Shown here: one piece after another, positions 14,309 to 22,928 of the stretch
How the letters are laid out: each line of letters opens with the position of its first letter
How positions within the stretch are numbered: the stretch's first letter is position 1
From: Burkholderiales bacterium
GTDB lineage: Bacteria > Pseudomonadota > Gammaproteobacteria > Burkholderiales > SG8-41
Direction of reading: 5' to 3'
DNA length: 40,156 bases
NCBI GenBank assembly: GCA_030683105.1
Contig: JAUXMZ010000003.1
Span: 150,703-190,858, forward strand
Position numbers and translations under genes: made by a program
Notes under the pieces: model-generated
The model's database searches: none
Seen by the model: the letters and a program-made list of their open reading frames with translations, nothing else
What the model was told of the DNA's origin: nothing

Positions 14309-15748
14309 TCAGGCGGCCTTGATGACGTTTGCCTGCGCAGCGCGCAGTTTGACGTTGAGGTCATGCAAGGCCGTGCGCAATCCTTCTTCAATGACCGGAT
14401 GATAGAACGGCATCCCGAGCAGCTGGGCGACAGTCATTTTGTTCTGCAGCGCCCAGGCCAGCAGATGCGCCAAATGCTCGGCGGCAGGCGCCAGCATTTC
14501 CGCACCCAGGAAACGGCCGGTGGCGAGATCGCCGTAGACATTCAGCAGGCCCTTGTTCTTGAGCAGGATGCGCGACCGGCCCTGATCTTCGAAGCTCGCC
14601 TGCCCGGTGGCGAAGGTGCCGGGTGTCATCGAGTGGAATCCGCCCCCCACGATGCCGATCTGCGGATCGGTGAACACAATGCCGATGGGCGCGCGGCGCA
14701 GGCCGGGGGTCACCGGCTTGCCCAGCGCGAGACGCGCGGCATTCCGGCCTGCAATGCGCCCCTCGTCGGCTGCCTCGTGGAGGAGCGGGATGAAGTTGCC
14801 GGCATCGCCCGCGATGAATATCGGGCTTGCGCCGTCCGCGCTCGCGGTCCGGGTGGTCGCCGGATCGAACGATGGCACGCCTTTGGCGTCGAGCTTGAGG
14901 GTGGTCTGGTCGAGGCCCATGCCCGTCACATTGGGCGTGCGGCCGGTGGCAGCCAGGACATAATCGAAATGCGCGGTCTCTTCGGAGCCATCGGGCCCCG
15001 CGCGTCGAATGGCGACGCGGTCGCCGTCACGTTCCATGGCAGCAATGTGCGCGTCGGGCTCCAGCGTGAATTCCTCGCTGAAGGCCGCGATGGCGTAGGC
15101 AAGTATCTCCGGGTCGCTGAGGGGGCCGACGCGGCCGCCCCGGCCGAGCACCGCAACACGAACCCCCAGGCGATGCAGCGCCTGGCCCAGTTCCAGGCCG
15201 ATAATCCCCGGGCCCATCACGGCCACGGCTTTGGGCAGATCGCGCCAGTCGAACACGTCGTCGCTGATGATGAGGCGGTCGCCCAGGGTCTTGAACGAAT
15301 CCGGGTAGACGGCGCGCGAGCCGGTTGCGATGACGATGCTTTTGGCCACGATGCGGGTATGGTCATCGACCGCCAGCGTATGGTCGTTCACGAAACGCGC
15401 ATGGCCGCGTATGCGTTCCGCCTCGGGAATGCCCTGCACATCGCGCAGCGCGAAATCGACAAAGCGGTCGCGCTCGCGCCGCACCCGGGCCATGACCTCG
15501 CGTCCGTCGATGCGGATCACGCCATCGACATGAATGCCAAAGGCCGGGGCCTTCCCGACGGCGTGGGCGGCTTCGGCGGCGGCAATGAGGAGCTTGCTCG
15601 GCATGCAACCCACGCGCGCGCAGGTGGTGCCATCGACGCCGCCTTCGATAATCGCGGCGCTCGCGCCTGCAGCTTTCGCCGCGCGGTATGCGACAAGGCC
15701 TGCCGTGCCGGCGCCGATGACTGCAACGTCAACCTGCATGGTCTTCAT
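14309..15748 (-). CDS. lpdA: Dihydrolipoamide dehydrogenase-like flavoprotein
   Basis: A 479-residue FAD-dependent pyridine nucleotide-disulfide oxidoreductase. It has the FAD motif VAVIGAGTAGLVAYRAA, the redox-active disulfide in TTCARVGCMPSKLL (C-x4-C), a second nucleotide site VMGPGIIGLELGQALHRLG, FIAGDAG for FAD, and the C-terminal FYHPVIEEGL with the His-Pro motif. The start at 15748 has a GAGGAAG site; upstream MKRGRD is not needed. No lipoyl-bearing complex genes are nearby. It follows the peroxiredoxin-glutaredoxin gene by 57 bases on the same strand, a pairing I recall from Neisseria, so it may serve thiol redox reactions rather than a 2-oxoacid complex. Mercuric or glutathione reductase is less likely from the motifs. 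Confidence 0.85.
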   Translation of the reverse strand: MKTMQVDVAVIGAGTAGLVAYRAAKAAGASAAIIEGGVDGTTCARVGCMPSKLLIAAAEAAHAVGKAPAFGIHVDGVIRIDGREVMARVRRERDRFVDFALRDVQGIPEAERIRGHARFVNDHTLAVDDHTRIVAKSIVIATGSRAVYPDSFKTLGDRLIISDDVFDWRDLPKAVAVMGPGIIGLELGQALHRLGVRVAVLGRGGRVGPLSDPEILAYAIAAFSEEFTLEPDAHIAAMERDGDRVAIRRAGPDGSEETAHFDYVLAATGRTPNVTGMGLDQTTLKLDAKGVPSFDPATTRTASADGASPIFIAGDAGNFIPLLHEAADEGRIAGRNAARLALGKPVTPGLRRAPIGIVFTDPQIGIVGGGFHSMTPGTFATGQASFEDQGRSRILLKNKGLLNVYGDLATGRFLGAEMLAPAAEHLAHLLAWALQNKMTVAQLLGMPFYHPVIEEGLRTALHDLNVKLRAAQANVIKAA

Positions 15749-15805
15749 GTCTCTTCCTCGTTTCACCGGCAGACGCCGTCATGCGGGGCCTGTCAGGGCT
15801 CGGCT

Positions 15806-16558
15806 TCAGGCCGCTTTGCGCGCGTTGAAAAATGCTTCCAGATCGTCTGCACTGCCGATGAGCTTGCCGCCGATGAAGACCTGCGGCCAGGTGCCGCTGC
15901 CGGAAACTGCGCGCAGGGTGCTCGAGGTGATGTGCTTGCCGAGGCTGATTTCGGTGTAGCGATACCCCCTGGATTCGAGCAGCGCCTTGGCGCGCGCGCA
16001 GTGCGGGCAGCCGGGCTTGGCGAAGATCACCACGGGTTCGGGCGCGACAGCCTTCGGGTTGATGTACTTGAGCATGGTGTCGGCATCGGAGACTTCAAAC
16101 GGATCGCCTTCCTTTTCGGGCTCGATGAACATCTTCTCGATCACGCCGTTTTTGACCAGCATGGAATAGCGCCAGGAGCGCTTGCCAAATCCGATGCTGG
16201 ATTTGTCGACCAGCAGACCCATGCCGGCGGTGAAATCGCCGTTTCCGTCGGGAATCAAAGTGATGTTCCCGGCTTCCTGATCCTGTTTCCATTCGTTCAT
16301 GACAAAGGCGTCGTTGACCGACAGGCAGACGATTTCGTCCACGCCGTTGGCCCTGAACACGCCGGCGAGCTCGTTGTAGCGGGGCAGGTGGGTGCTCGAG
16401 CAGGTGGGCGTATAAGCACCGGGCAGGGAAAACACGACGACGGTCCGGCCTTTGAAGAGATCGTCCGTGGGCATGTCCTTCCACTGATTGTCGGCGCGGG
16501 TTTTAAACGTCACATTGGGTACAGGTTTGCCTTCGAGGCTCTTGGCGCTGGGCAGCAT
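15806..16558 (-). CDS. Peroxiredoxin-glutaredoxin fusion
   Basis: A 250-residue hybrid Prx5-type enzyme that reduces hydrogen peroxide and organic peroxides using glutathione through its own glutaredoxin part. Residues 1-165 are a Prx5 domain with the peroxidatic cysteine in SLPGAYTPTCSSTHLPRY. Residues about 175-250 are a glutaredoxin with the active site GCPHCARAK, GTWPQVFIGG and GSADDLEAF. Family members in Haemophilus and Neisseria have this layout. I choose ATG 16558 because AAGGA lies at good spacing; an ATG two codons upstream touches that site. It is divergent from ccoI, and an FNR box lies between. Confidence 0.93.
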   Translation of the reverse strand: MLPSAKSLEGKPVPNVTFKTRADNQWKDMPTDDLFKGRTVVVFSLPGAYTPTCSSTHLPRYNELAGVFRANGVDEIVCLSVNDAFVMNEWKQDQEAGNITLIPDGNGDFTAGMGLLVDKSSIGFGKRSWRYSMLVKNGVIEKMFIEPEKEGDPFEVSDADTMLKYINPKAVAPEPVVIFAKPGCPHCARAKALLESRGYRYTEISLGKHITSSTLRAVSGSGTWPQVFIGGKLIGSADDLEAFFNARKAA

Positions 16559-16711
16559 GGTCATTCCTTCCGTGAAGTGGATTTTTTTCAAAGATAACCC
16601 CTTTGCCGCGGAATGCTCTGTACGACAGCGCACAAAGCAATGGACCGCGGAGGCGGATCCCCGGGTCTATTGCGGGTATTGAGATAACGCGCGGCCATGA
16701 GGCCAGCCCCG

Positions 16712-16725
16712 TTGATGTAGATCAA
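16712..16725. promoter_or_regulatory. Perfect FNR/ANR box between prx-grx and ccoI
   Basis: TTGATGTAGATCAA is an exact match to TTGAT-N4-ATCAA, the binding site of FNR/ANR-type oxygen-sensing regulators. It lies 45-60 bases before the possible ccoI starts and 154 bases from the divergent peroxiredoxin gene. Activation of ccoI in low oxygen is the likely role, since cbb3 oxidase genes are usual FNR targets. Confidence 0.85.
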
Positions 16726-16756
16726 AGGGCGCCGCGGGCTGCAGCTTTAGCCTGAA

Positions 16757-19306
16757 ATGGACGATAATCGTTATCGCATGAGTACGGTAGCCGACACCGC
16801 CTTTTCCGCCGCAAGCGCGCCTGCACAGGCAGAGCGCGCGTGTTTCCATTGCGGTTTGCCGCTGACCGTCACTTACCCGGTCGTGATTGACGGCAAGAGT
16901 CGCGATACCTGCTGCCGCGGCTGCCAGGCGGTGGCGCAGACCATCGTCGAGTGCGGGCTGGCGTCGTATTACCGCCATCGTTCGGAGTTGCCGCAACGTC
17001 CCGATGCGATGCCCGACAGCCTGCTGCAAAAGCTGAGGTGCTACGACCTGCCCGAAGTGCAGCAGGGTTTCGTGCGCGAACTCTCGGAGCACGAAAAAGA
17101 AGCCCCGCTGTTGCTCGAAGGCATCACCTGTGCTGCGTGCGCCTGGCTGATCGAGAACCGGCTCGCATCGCTCCCGGGTGTCAGCGGCGTGGAACTGAAC
17201 TACGCCACGCGGCGGGTGCGCGTGCGCTGGGACACGCATCGCGCCCGGTTGAGCGACATCATGGCGGCGGTGTCCGCGCTCGGCTACGGCGCTCAACCCT
17301 ACGACAGCGCGCGCTCGGACGACATGCTGCGCCGCGAGCGCCGGGTGTTGCTGTGGCGCCTGTTTGTCTCCGGTTTCGGCATGATGCAGGTCATGATGTA
17401 TGCGTTTCCCGCCTACATCGCCGGCGGCGACATGACCCCCGGCATCGATCAACTGATGCGCATCGCCAGCCTGGTGCTGACTATTCCGGTCGCGCTGTGG
17501 GCCGCGGTGCCGTTTTACTCGGGCGCCTGGCGCGAGCTGAAAGCGCGCCGTGTCGGCATGGACGTACCGGTCGCGCTGGGCATCATCGCCGCGTTCTCGG
17601 CCAGCGTGCTGGCGACCGTGCGCGGTGATGGCGAGGTCTATTTCGACTCGGTTGCAATGTTCGTGTTCCTGCTGCTCGGCGCACGCTATCTCGAGCTGAG
17701 CGCGCGCGCAAGAGCGGCGCAGTCGCAGGAACGCCTGGCCCGGCTCACCCCCGCGGTGGCCGAGCGCCTGGACCGGTTTCCCGATCCTTTGCGTCATGCC
17801 GAAGTGCCGGTCGCCGTGCTGCGGCCCGGCGACCATGTGCTGGTGCGCCCCGGCGCAGCCATACCGGCCGACGGCATAATCGTCGACGGCGCGAGCAGCG
17901 TCGATGAGTCGCTGCTCACCGGCGAGTCCCGCGCGATAAGAAAAGGCGTGGGTGATCGCCTCACCGGGGGCGCCGTGAATCTGGATGGGCCGCTCACCAT
18001 GCGCGTCGAACATGTCGGGCAGGACACCGTGCTGGCCGGCATCGTGCGCCTGATGGACCGGGCGCAGGCGGAAAAACCAGAGATCGCACGCATGGCCGAC
18101 CGTGCCGCGCGCTGGTTTGTAACCGCGCTGCTGGTGCTGGCTGTTGCGGTCGCCGCAACATGGTATGTGATCGATCCGTCCCGCGTATTGTGGATTACGG
18201 TGGCGGTGCTGGTGGTGACCTGTCCGTGTGCGCTGTCGCTGGCGACGCCGGCGGCGCTGACGGCTGCTACCGGAACCTTGCACCGGTGCGGGATCCTGGT
18301 GACGCGCGGTCACGCCCTGGAAACGCTGGCAAGAGCAACGCATTTCGTGTTCGATAAAACCGGCACGCTAACCGAAGGCAGGATGGCGCTGATCGGCGTG
18401 ATGCCGCTTTCAGACGAAGGGCGGGAGCGTTGCCTGGCGCTTGCGGCCGGACTTGAAGCGCAATCCGAACATCCTGTCGCCCGCGCTATTGCTGCCGCGC
18501 TGCCGCCCGCAGCACTGGAGCATTCCGCCACAAGCGAGTTGCGCAATGTTCCGGGCGAGGGCATCGAGGGGGTCGTCACCGGGCGCAGGCTGCGCATTGG
18601 CACGCCCGGTTTTGTTGCTGCGCTGCACGGATGTGCGCTGCCCGATGATCTGATGTTCGTTAGTAAAGAGGTCAGCGTGGTCGCGCTGGGCGATGAGCGA
18701 GGCTGGATCGCGCTGTTTACGTTGGACGATCCGTTGCGGCGCCACGCGCGGCGACTGGTTAGCGAGCTTAAAGCACTGGGCAAGTCGGTCTGGCTGCTGA
18801 GCGGCGACGGCAGCGCGCGCGTCGCCCATCTGGCGCGCGAACTGGGCATCGAGACCGCGCATGGCGATGCCACGCCGCAGCGCAAGCTCGAAATCGTGCG
18901 CGGGATGCAACGCCGCGGCGCGATTGTGGCGATGATCGGAGATGGCATAAACGACGCGCCGGTGCTGGCGCAGGCCCAGGTGTCAATTGCGCTGGGCAGC
19001 GGCACGCGCCTGGCGCAAAACAGCGCCGACATGGTGCTGATGTCGGACCGGCTGAGTGCACTGCTCGAGGCGCTGCGCACCGCCCAAAACACGCTGCGTA
19101 TCATCCGCCAGAATCTGGCCTGGGCAACCGTTTATAATGCCACTGCCCTGCCGCTGGCGGCGATGGGTTACGTGACGCCGTTGGTTGCCGCCGTCGGCAT
19201 GTCGCTCAGTTCGCTGCTGGTGGTGTTCAATGCGTCGCGGCTGCTGCGCACAGTCAGGCGCGAGGATGGCGCGGTTGCCGTGCAGCCGGCACAGGCGCTA
19301 ACTTAG
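16757..19306 (+). CDS. ccoI: CcoI copper-transporting P1B-type ATPase
   Basis: Up to 849 residues. The N-terminal metal-binding part has CFHC (C29, C32) and CCRGC (C52, C53, C56), followed by a HMA domain with ITCAAC (C125, C128). Then come the membrane CPC motif (489-491), the phosphorylated Asp533 in DKTGTLTEG, a SEHPVARAI HP motif and the hinge GDGINDAPVL. This composition is that of CcoI/FixI, which supplies copper for cytochrome cbb3 oxidase assembly. The start is uncertain: ATG 16757 or ATG 16778, neither with a good ribosome-binding site, and a palindrome lies between them. ccoS follows after a repeat insertion; ccoNOP are not in the window. Confidence 0.93.
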   Translation: MDDNRYRMSTVADTAFSAASAPAQAERACFHCGLPLTVTYPVVIDGKSRDTCCRGCQAVAQTIVECGLASYYRHRSELPQRPDAMPDSLLQKLRCYDLPEVQQGFVRELSEHEKEAPLLLEGITCAACAWLIENRLASLPGVSGVELNYATRRVRVRWDTHRARLSDIMAAVSALGYGAQPYDSARSDDMLRRERRVLLWRLFVSGFGMMQVMMYAFPAYIAGGDMTPGIDQLMRIASLVLTIPVALWAAVPFYSGAWRELKARRVGMDVPVALGIIAAFSASVLATVRGDGEVYFDSVAMFVFLLLGARYLELSARARAAQSQERLARLTPAVAERLDRFPDPLRHAEVPVAVLRPGDHVLVRPGAAIPADGIIVDGASSVDESLLTGESRAIRKGVGDRLTGGAVNLDGPLTMRVEHVGQDTVLAGIVRLMDRAQAEKPEIARMADRAARWFVTALLVLAVAVAATWYVIDPSRVLWITVAVLVVTCPCALSLATPAALTAATGTLHRCGILVTRGHALETLARATHFVFDKTGTLTEGRMALIGVMPLSDEGRERCLALAAGLEAQSEHPVARAIAAALPPAALEHSATSELRNVPGEGIEGVVTGRRLRIGTPGFVAALHGCALPDDLMFVSKEVSVVALGDERGWIALFTLDDPLRRHARRLVSELKALGKSVWLLSGDGSARVAHLARELGIETAHGDATPQRKLEIVRGMQRRGAIVAMIGDGINDAPVLAQAQVSIALGSGTRLAQNSADMVLMSDRLSALLEALRTAQNTLRIIRQNLAWATVYNATALPLAAMGYVTPLVAAVGMSLSSLLVVFNASRLLRTVRREDGAVAVQPAQALT
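16762..16776. promoter_or_regulatory. Palindrome just before the second possible ccoI start
   Basis: CGATAA-TCG-TTATCG is a perfect inverted repeat, ending one base before the ATG at 16778. GATAAT within it could also serve as a -10 element. It resembles part of a Fur-type box, but only loosely. If ccoI starts at 16778 this is an operator or promoter element; if at 16757 it is coding. Confidence 0.4.
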
Positions 19307-19321
19307 CGCCGTAAAAAACGA

Positions 19322-19553
19322 TTAGCCGCCGATGAACGCAGATGAAAATCAAAAACCGTAAGCCACAGAGAACACAGAGTTCACAGAGAGAATCCACAAA
19401 GATCATTTAAAACAATCAGATACGTATCATGTCTTGTCATTTGTTTTTCCTCTGTGTTCTCAGTGATCTCTGTGGCTAATGCCTTTGGGTTTTGAACTTG
19501 ATCCTATCGGCGTACCCGTCGAGCGGGTATAAAAGTGAATTCATCGGCGGTTA
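19322..19553. repeat. Nested inverted-repeat element between ccoI and ccoS
   Basis: Outer arms GCCGCCGATGAA (from 19325) and TTCATCGGCGG (19540-19550) enclose inner arms AGCCACAGAGA (from 19361) and TCTCTGTGGCT (to 19477). Each inner arm is a series of three 9-base words of the CACAGAGAA type. There is no reading frame inside. It looks like a miniature mobile element or nested repeat that separated ccoI from ccoS. A related 83-bp hairpin lies at 39406-39488. Confidence 0.8.
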
Positions 19554-19589
19554 CATCGTTCTTGATCTCTTTGATATGTGCTCTTAGGC

Positions 19590-19760
19590 ATGGACATTCT
19601 TTATTTGCTGATTCCACTGAGCGTGGTGCTGGTATTTGCCATAGGCGCGATATTCTGGTGGGCGGTCAGCAACGGACAGTTTGAAGACCTCGAAGGGCCA
19701 GCCCACCGCATTCTGATGGATGACGATCATCCCGGGCCGGACAAGCCGGGCGGGAACTAG
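19590..19760 (+). CDS. ccoS: CcoS, cbb3 oxidase maturation protein
   Basis: A 56-residue membrane protein. MDILYLLIPLSVVLVFAIGA is a single membrane helix, followed by IFWWAVSNGQFEDLEGPAHRIL, the CcoS signature, and an acidic tail. CcoS is needed to insert heme and copper into the cbb3 catalytic subunit. I choose ATG 19590; a GTG at 19578 would add four residues. In most relatives ccoS follows ccoI closely and precedes ccoN. Here a repeat element of about 230 bases lies before it and narX follows it. Confidence 0.9.
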   Translation: MDILYLLIPLSVVLVFAIGAIFWWAVSNGQFEDLEGPAHRILMDDDHPGPDKPGGN

Positions 19761-19828
19761 TCTGGTGCGTGCCCGGTCAACCGGCCGGTTTGATATATAG
19801 TTGTTAGAACGGAGACCTGCCGCGGCCT

Positions 19829-21775
19829 ATGACGTTTCATCAGCAAAGTCTGAGTACCAAAATGGTGTGGATCGCCGTCGTGTTCATGATGGTGGCGCTC
19901 ACCGCGATCGGCTTTACCCTGTTTGAATCCTGGAAGTTCCAGGGCGGGGCGGCGGCGGTCAACGATCTGGGCAGCGAGCGCATGCGCACCTACCGCATCG
20001 CCTATCTGCTGGCGGAGAGCCTGCGTGACACCGCGAATGCCCAGGCCGTGCGCGGCGACCTCACCCGGGAAATGAAGGTATTTGAGGACGTGCTGCGCGC
20101 AATCAAACGCGGCGATCCGGCGCGGCCGCTGTTTCTGCCGCGTAATCCTGACATCGTCAATGAACTGGATGCGCTCGCAGTGCTGTGGCAGAGCCAGATC
20201 AGGCCCGCGGTCGAGTCCGTGCTGGCCGATGCCCATCCTCAGTCGCAGCGCGAACAGGCCACCGTGTTGCGGCCTCGCGTCGAGCAGTTCGTTCAACGCA
20301 TCGACTGGCTGGTGCGCGCGATCGAGCAGGATATTGCGCATGATATTGCCTACCTGCGATACATGCAGTTCGGACTGATCATGCTCGCTATCGCCGGCTC
20401 GGTGGCGCTGATCTACCTGATGTTCCTGCTGGTGGTGAATCCCGTGAACAGGCTGCGCGAAGGCATGCAACGCATGGCGCGCGGCGAACTCGGCACACGG
20501 CTGCCAATAGAATCGAGCGACGAGATCGGCGATCTGGCGACCGGATTCAACCGCATGGCCAGCCATCTGCAGGATCTCTACAACACGCTCGAGGAGCGCG
20601 TGTCTCAGAAAACGCGCAGTCTTGCCGAAAAAAATCGGGATCTGGCCACCTTGTATGAGGTCACCACGCTGTTGAACGAGCCGACCTCAACCGAGACCTT
20701 ATGCCGTGGATTTTTGCAGAAATTGACAGCTTTGCTGGACGCGCAGGGCGCCGCGGTGCGCCTGATCGATCCCAAGACTCAGGACATCCATCTGTACATC
20801 CATGAAGGGCTGGCGCCCGACTTCGTCAAGGACGAGCAATGCCTGGACATGGGGGAATGCCTGTGCGGCGAGGCGGCGCAGAATAATACCTCCATCGTTC
20901 AGTTTCTGGCGCCGGTGCAAGATGCCAATATCGTGTTCCGTTGCCAGAAGGCCGGTTACCAGACGGTATCGGTATTCACCATCCGGTTCCAGCGCCAGAT
21001 GCTCGGGGTATTCAATCTTTATCATCGCGAGCAGCGCACTTTTTCCACACAGGAGCGGCAACTGCTGGAAACGCTCGGGCAGAATCTGGGGGTTGCGCTG
21101 GAGAATCAGCGCCTGGTCTCGCGTGACAGGGAACTGGCGGTAACGGAAGAGCGCAACCTGCTGGCGCAGGAACTGCACGACAGCATTGCGCAATCGCTGG
21201 CTTTCCTCAATCTGCAGGCGCAGCTGCTCGAAGACTCGCTTAAACGCTCCGTGATGGACGAAGCGCGCGGCATCCTGGCGCAAATCAGGGAGGGCATACA
21301 GGAGAGCTATGACGATGTGCGCGAACTCCTGGTTCATTTCCGCACCCGTATCAAGCAGGAGGACATCGAACTCACGATCCGCAGTTCGCTCTCTCGTTTC
21401 GAAAGCCAGACCGGGGTCGAAACGTCGTGCGAGGTTTCAGGCCGGGGCGTGCCGCTGCCCCCGGAGCAGCAACTGCAGGTGCTGCATATTCTGCAGGAGG
21501 CGCTGTCCAATGTGCGCAAGCATTCCGGCGCATCGCGGGTGGAATTCGAGATGAAACGGGGCAGGGATTATGAGTTTCATGTCAGAGATAATGGTTGTGG
21601 TTTCGATCCCGGCGCCCTCGACGATCCAACCGGTTCACACATCGGGCTGCGCATCATGAAAGAGCGCGCGCAACGCATAGGTGGCGAAATTCGCATTGAA
21701 TCCCGTCCCGGAAATGGCAGCGAGATCACGCTGATCCTGCCGGTGGCGCAGCAGCAGCAGGAGGCGGCGGCGTGA
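19829..21775 (+). CDS. narX: NarX-type nitrate/nitrite sensor kinase
   Basis: A 648-residue membrane kinase. TM1 is at about 12-32. The P-box-like NDLGSERMRTYRIA at 45-58 follows, where NarX proteins bind nitrate. The periplasmic part ends in TM2 (about 175-200), then HAMP (RLREGMQRMARGELGTRLP), a central GAF-like region with CLDMGECLCG cysteines, and a HisKA_3 domain with His450 in AQELHDSIAQSLAFLNLQ and a HATPase with DNGCGFDP and GLRIMKERAQRIGG. The layout matches NarX/NarQ. narL follows after 189 bases. The nar genes next to it are the expected targets. It senses nitrate or nitrite and phosphorylates NarL. Confidence 0.93.
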   Translation: MTFHQQSLSTKMVWIAVVFMMVALTAIGFTLFESWKFQGGAAAVNDLGSERMRTYRIAYLLAESLRDTANAQAVRGDLTREMKVFEDVLRAIKRGDPARPLFLPRNPDIVNELDALAVLWQSQIRPAVESVLADAHPQSQREQATVLRPRVEQFVQRIDWLVRAIEQDIAHDIAYLRYMQFGLIMLAIAGSVALIYLMFLLVVNPVNRLREGMQRMARGELGTRLPIESSDEIGDLATGFNRMASHLQDLYNTLEERVSQKTRSLAEKNRDLATLYEVTTLLNEPTSTETLCRGFLQKLTALLDAQGAAVRLIDPKTQDIHLYIHEGLAPDFVKDEQCLDMGECLCGEAAQNNTSIVQFLAPVQDANIVFRCQKAGYQTVSVFTIRFQRQMLGVFNLYHREQRTFSTQERQLLETLGQNLGVALENQRLVSRDRELAVTEERNLLAQELHDSIAQSLAFLNLQAQLLEDSLKRSVMDEARGILAQIREGIQESYDDVRELLVHFRTRIKQEDIELTIRSSLSRFESQTGVETSCEVSGRGVPLPPEQQLQVLHILQEALSNVRKHSGASRVEFEMKRGRDYEFHVRDNGCGFDPGALDDPTGSHIGLRIMKERAQRIGGEIRIESRPGNGSEITLILPVAQQQQEAAA

Positions 21776-21796
21776 GCTTACGAGCAGGGGCCCCGT

Positions 21797-21880
21797 CCCT
21801 CTCCCCCGGCCCCTCTCCCAAAAGGAGAGGGGAGGCAAATGTTTCCTCTCTCCCTTTGGGAGAGAGGTCAGGAGAGAGGG
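21797..21880. repeat. Nested hairpins between narX and narL
   Basis: Two perfect hairpins, CCCCTCTCC/GGAGAGGGG (21810-21832) and CCTCTCTCCC/GGGAGAGAGG (21845-21867), with further partial arms outside. The purine/pyrimidine-rich wording is that of a dispersed repeat seen in many proteobacterial genomes. In a transcript it would give strong structure and could lower narL expression relative to narX. Confidence 0.85.
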
Positions 21881-21964
21881 CTGCGGGATGCGAGCCGGGC
21901 GAGTCGCCGCCAGCCGCCGAAGCGATATGATCGACATACCGAATACCGTTACTGAGGCGGCGGC

Positions 21965-22627
21965 ATGAGCAAAATTCGCATTTTTCTCATCGACGACCAC
22001 AATCTGTTTCGCAGCGGCGTCAAGGCGCTGCTTGCGCGGCAGTCTGATTTCGAAGTGGTGGGCGAAGCCGCGGATGGCCTGGAGGGATTGAAGCGCGCCA
22101 AGGGACTTAAGCCCGACGTGGTGCTGCTCGATCTGAACATGCCTGGCATCTCCGGGCGCGAAGCCGTGAAAATGCTGGTCGAGGAACTGCCGCAAACCCA
22201 GGTGCTGATGCTGACCGTTTCGGAAGATGCCGAAGACCTGATCGACACGCTCAAATCCGGCGCGCGCGGTTACCTGCTCAAGAACATCGATGCCGATTAC
22301 CTCGTGGACTCGATCCGGCGCGCAGCGCGCGGTGAAGCGGTGATGTCGCCGCAGATGACCCACAAACTCGTGCAGGGACTGCAGGCAAACGGACGCGAAG
22401 TGGAGCTGCCCCGGTCGGGGGAGAAGGACAAGATCAGCCCGCGAGAGCGGGATATTCTCGCGTTGCTGGCGCGCGGCGCCAGCAACAAGGAAATGGCGCG
22501 TGAACTGCAGTTGGCGGAAAGCACGATCAAGATCCACGTTCAAAATATCCTGCGCAAGCTCAACCTGAGCAGCCGGGTGCAGGCAGCCGTATACGCTGTC
22601 GAACACGGCATCGTGGAAAAACACTAA
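21965..22627 (+). CDS. narL: NarL-type response regulator
   Basis: A 220-residue regulator. The receiver starts MSKIRIFLIDDHNLFRSGVK with the acidic pair D10-D11, the phospho-acceptor Asp56 in VVLLDLNMPG, and the lysine in YLLKNID. The C-terminal LuxR-type helix-turn-helix is SPRERDILALLARGASNKEM followed by AESTIKIHVQNILRKL. The start has GAGG eight bases upstream. It sits between narX and the nar operon and is the expected nitrate-dependent activator of the downstream genes. Confidence 0.94.
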   Translation: MSKIRIFLIDDHNLFRSGVKALLARQSDFEVVGEAADGLEGLKRAKGLKPDVVLLDLNMPGISGREAVKMLVEELPQTQVLMLTVSEDAEDLIDTLKSGARGYLLKNIDADYLVDSIRRAARGEAVMSPQMTHKLVQGLQANGREVELPRSGEKDKISPRERDILALLARGASNKEMARELQLAESTIKIHVQNILRKLNLSSRVQAAVYAVEHGIVEKH

Positions 22628-22928
22628 TAAAAACAAACAATTACGGTTACCCCTGGCAAGGGGAGCCGCGCCAGCAGCGGCAAAGTGTTGAAAATCGACC
22701 CGTCACCCCGGCAGGCTTCCTGCTGCATGATGGAAGCCCTGCCGCCGCCGCATTTTTTCAACAATCAACCAGCCGCAGCCATTCCCGGTCCTGGCCTTCC
22801 TCCCGATCTTTTCCCGCGCCACATTAGAAATCACGAATGTTGCTGTGAATTTCGGTTGATGCATATCAAGGCGAAAGCGGCCAATTCGTTTAACTATGGC
22901 GGAAGGACGCGTGCGAGAGGGCCTCGAT
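22628..22928. other. Promoter region of the cytochrome-nar operon
   Basis: No gene is supported. It holds the narL downstream region with a weak CCCCT/AGGGG stem near 22651-22664, and the upstream control region of the cytochrome gene, including a perfect FNR box at 22856-22869. NarL heptamers may be present but I cannot assign them with confidence. Confidence 0.6.
22856..22869. promoter_or_regulatory. Perfect FNR/ANR box upstream of the nar operon
   Basis: TTGATGCATATCAA matches TTGAT-N4-ATCAA exactly. Its centre lies about 66 bases before the cytochrome start codon. With the usual -41.5 spacing, transcription would begin at about 22904, leaving a 25-base leader. It is the likely anaerobic switch of cytochrome-narGHJI-hemerythrin. 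Confidence 0.88.

Noticed and set aside
14123-16597. An 824-codon open frame on the plus strand opposite the flavoprotein and peroxiredoxin genes
   Set aside because: It is antisense to two genes with clear motifs; the translation has no recognisable domains and is a by-product of high GC content at third positions.
16667-18343. A 558-codon open frame on the minus strand inside ccoI
   Set aside because: It is the antisense shadow of ccoI; rich in R, Q and H with no domain pattern.
19787-19800. TTGATATATAGTTG before narX as an FNR box
   Set aside because: Only the left half matches; the right half differs from ATCAA at most positions.
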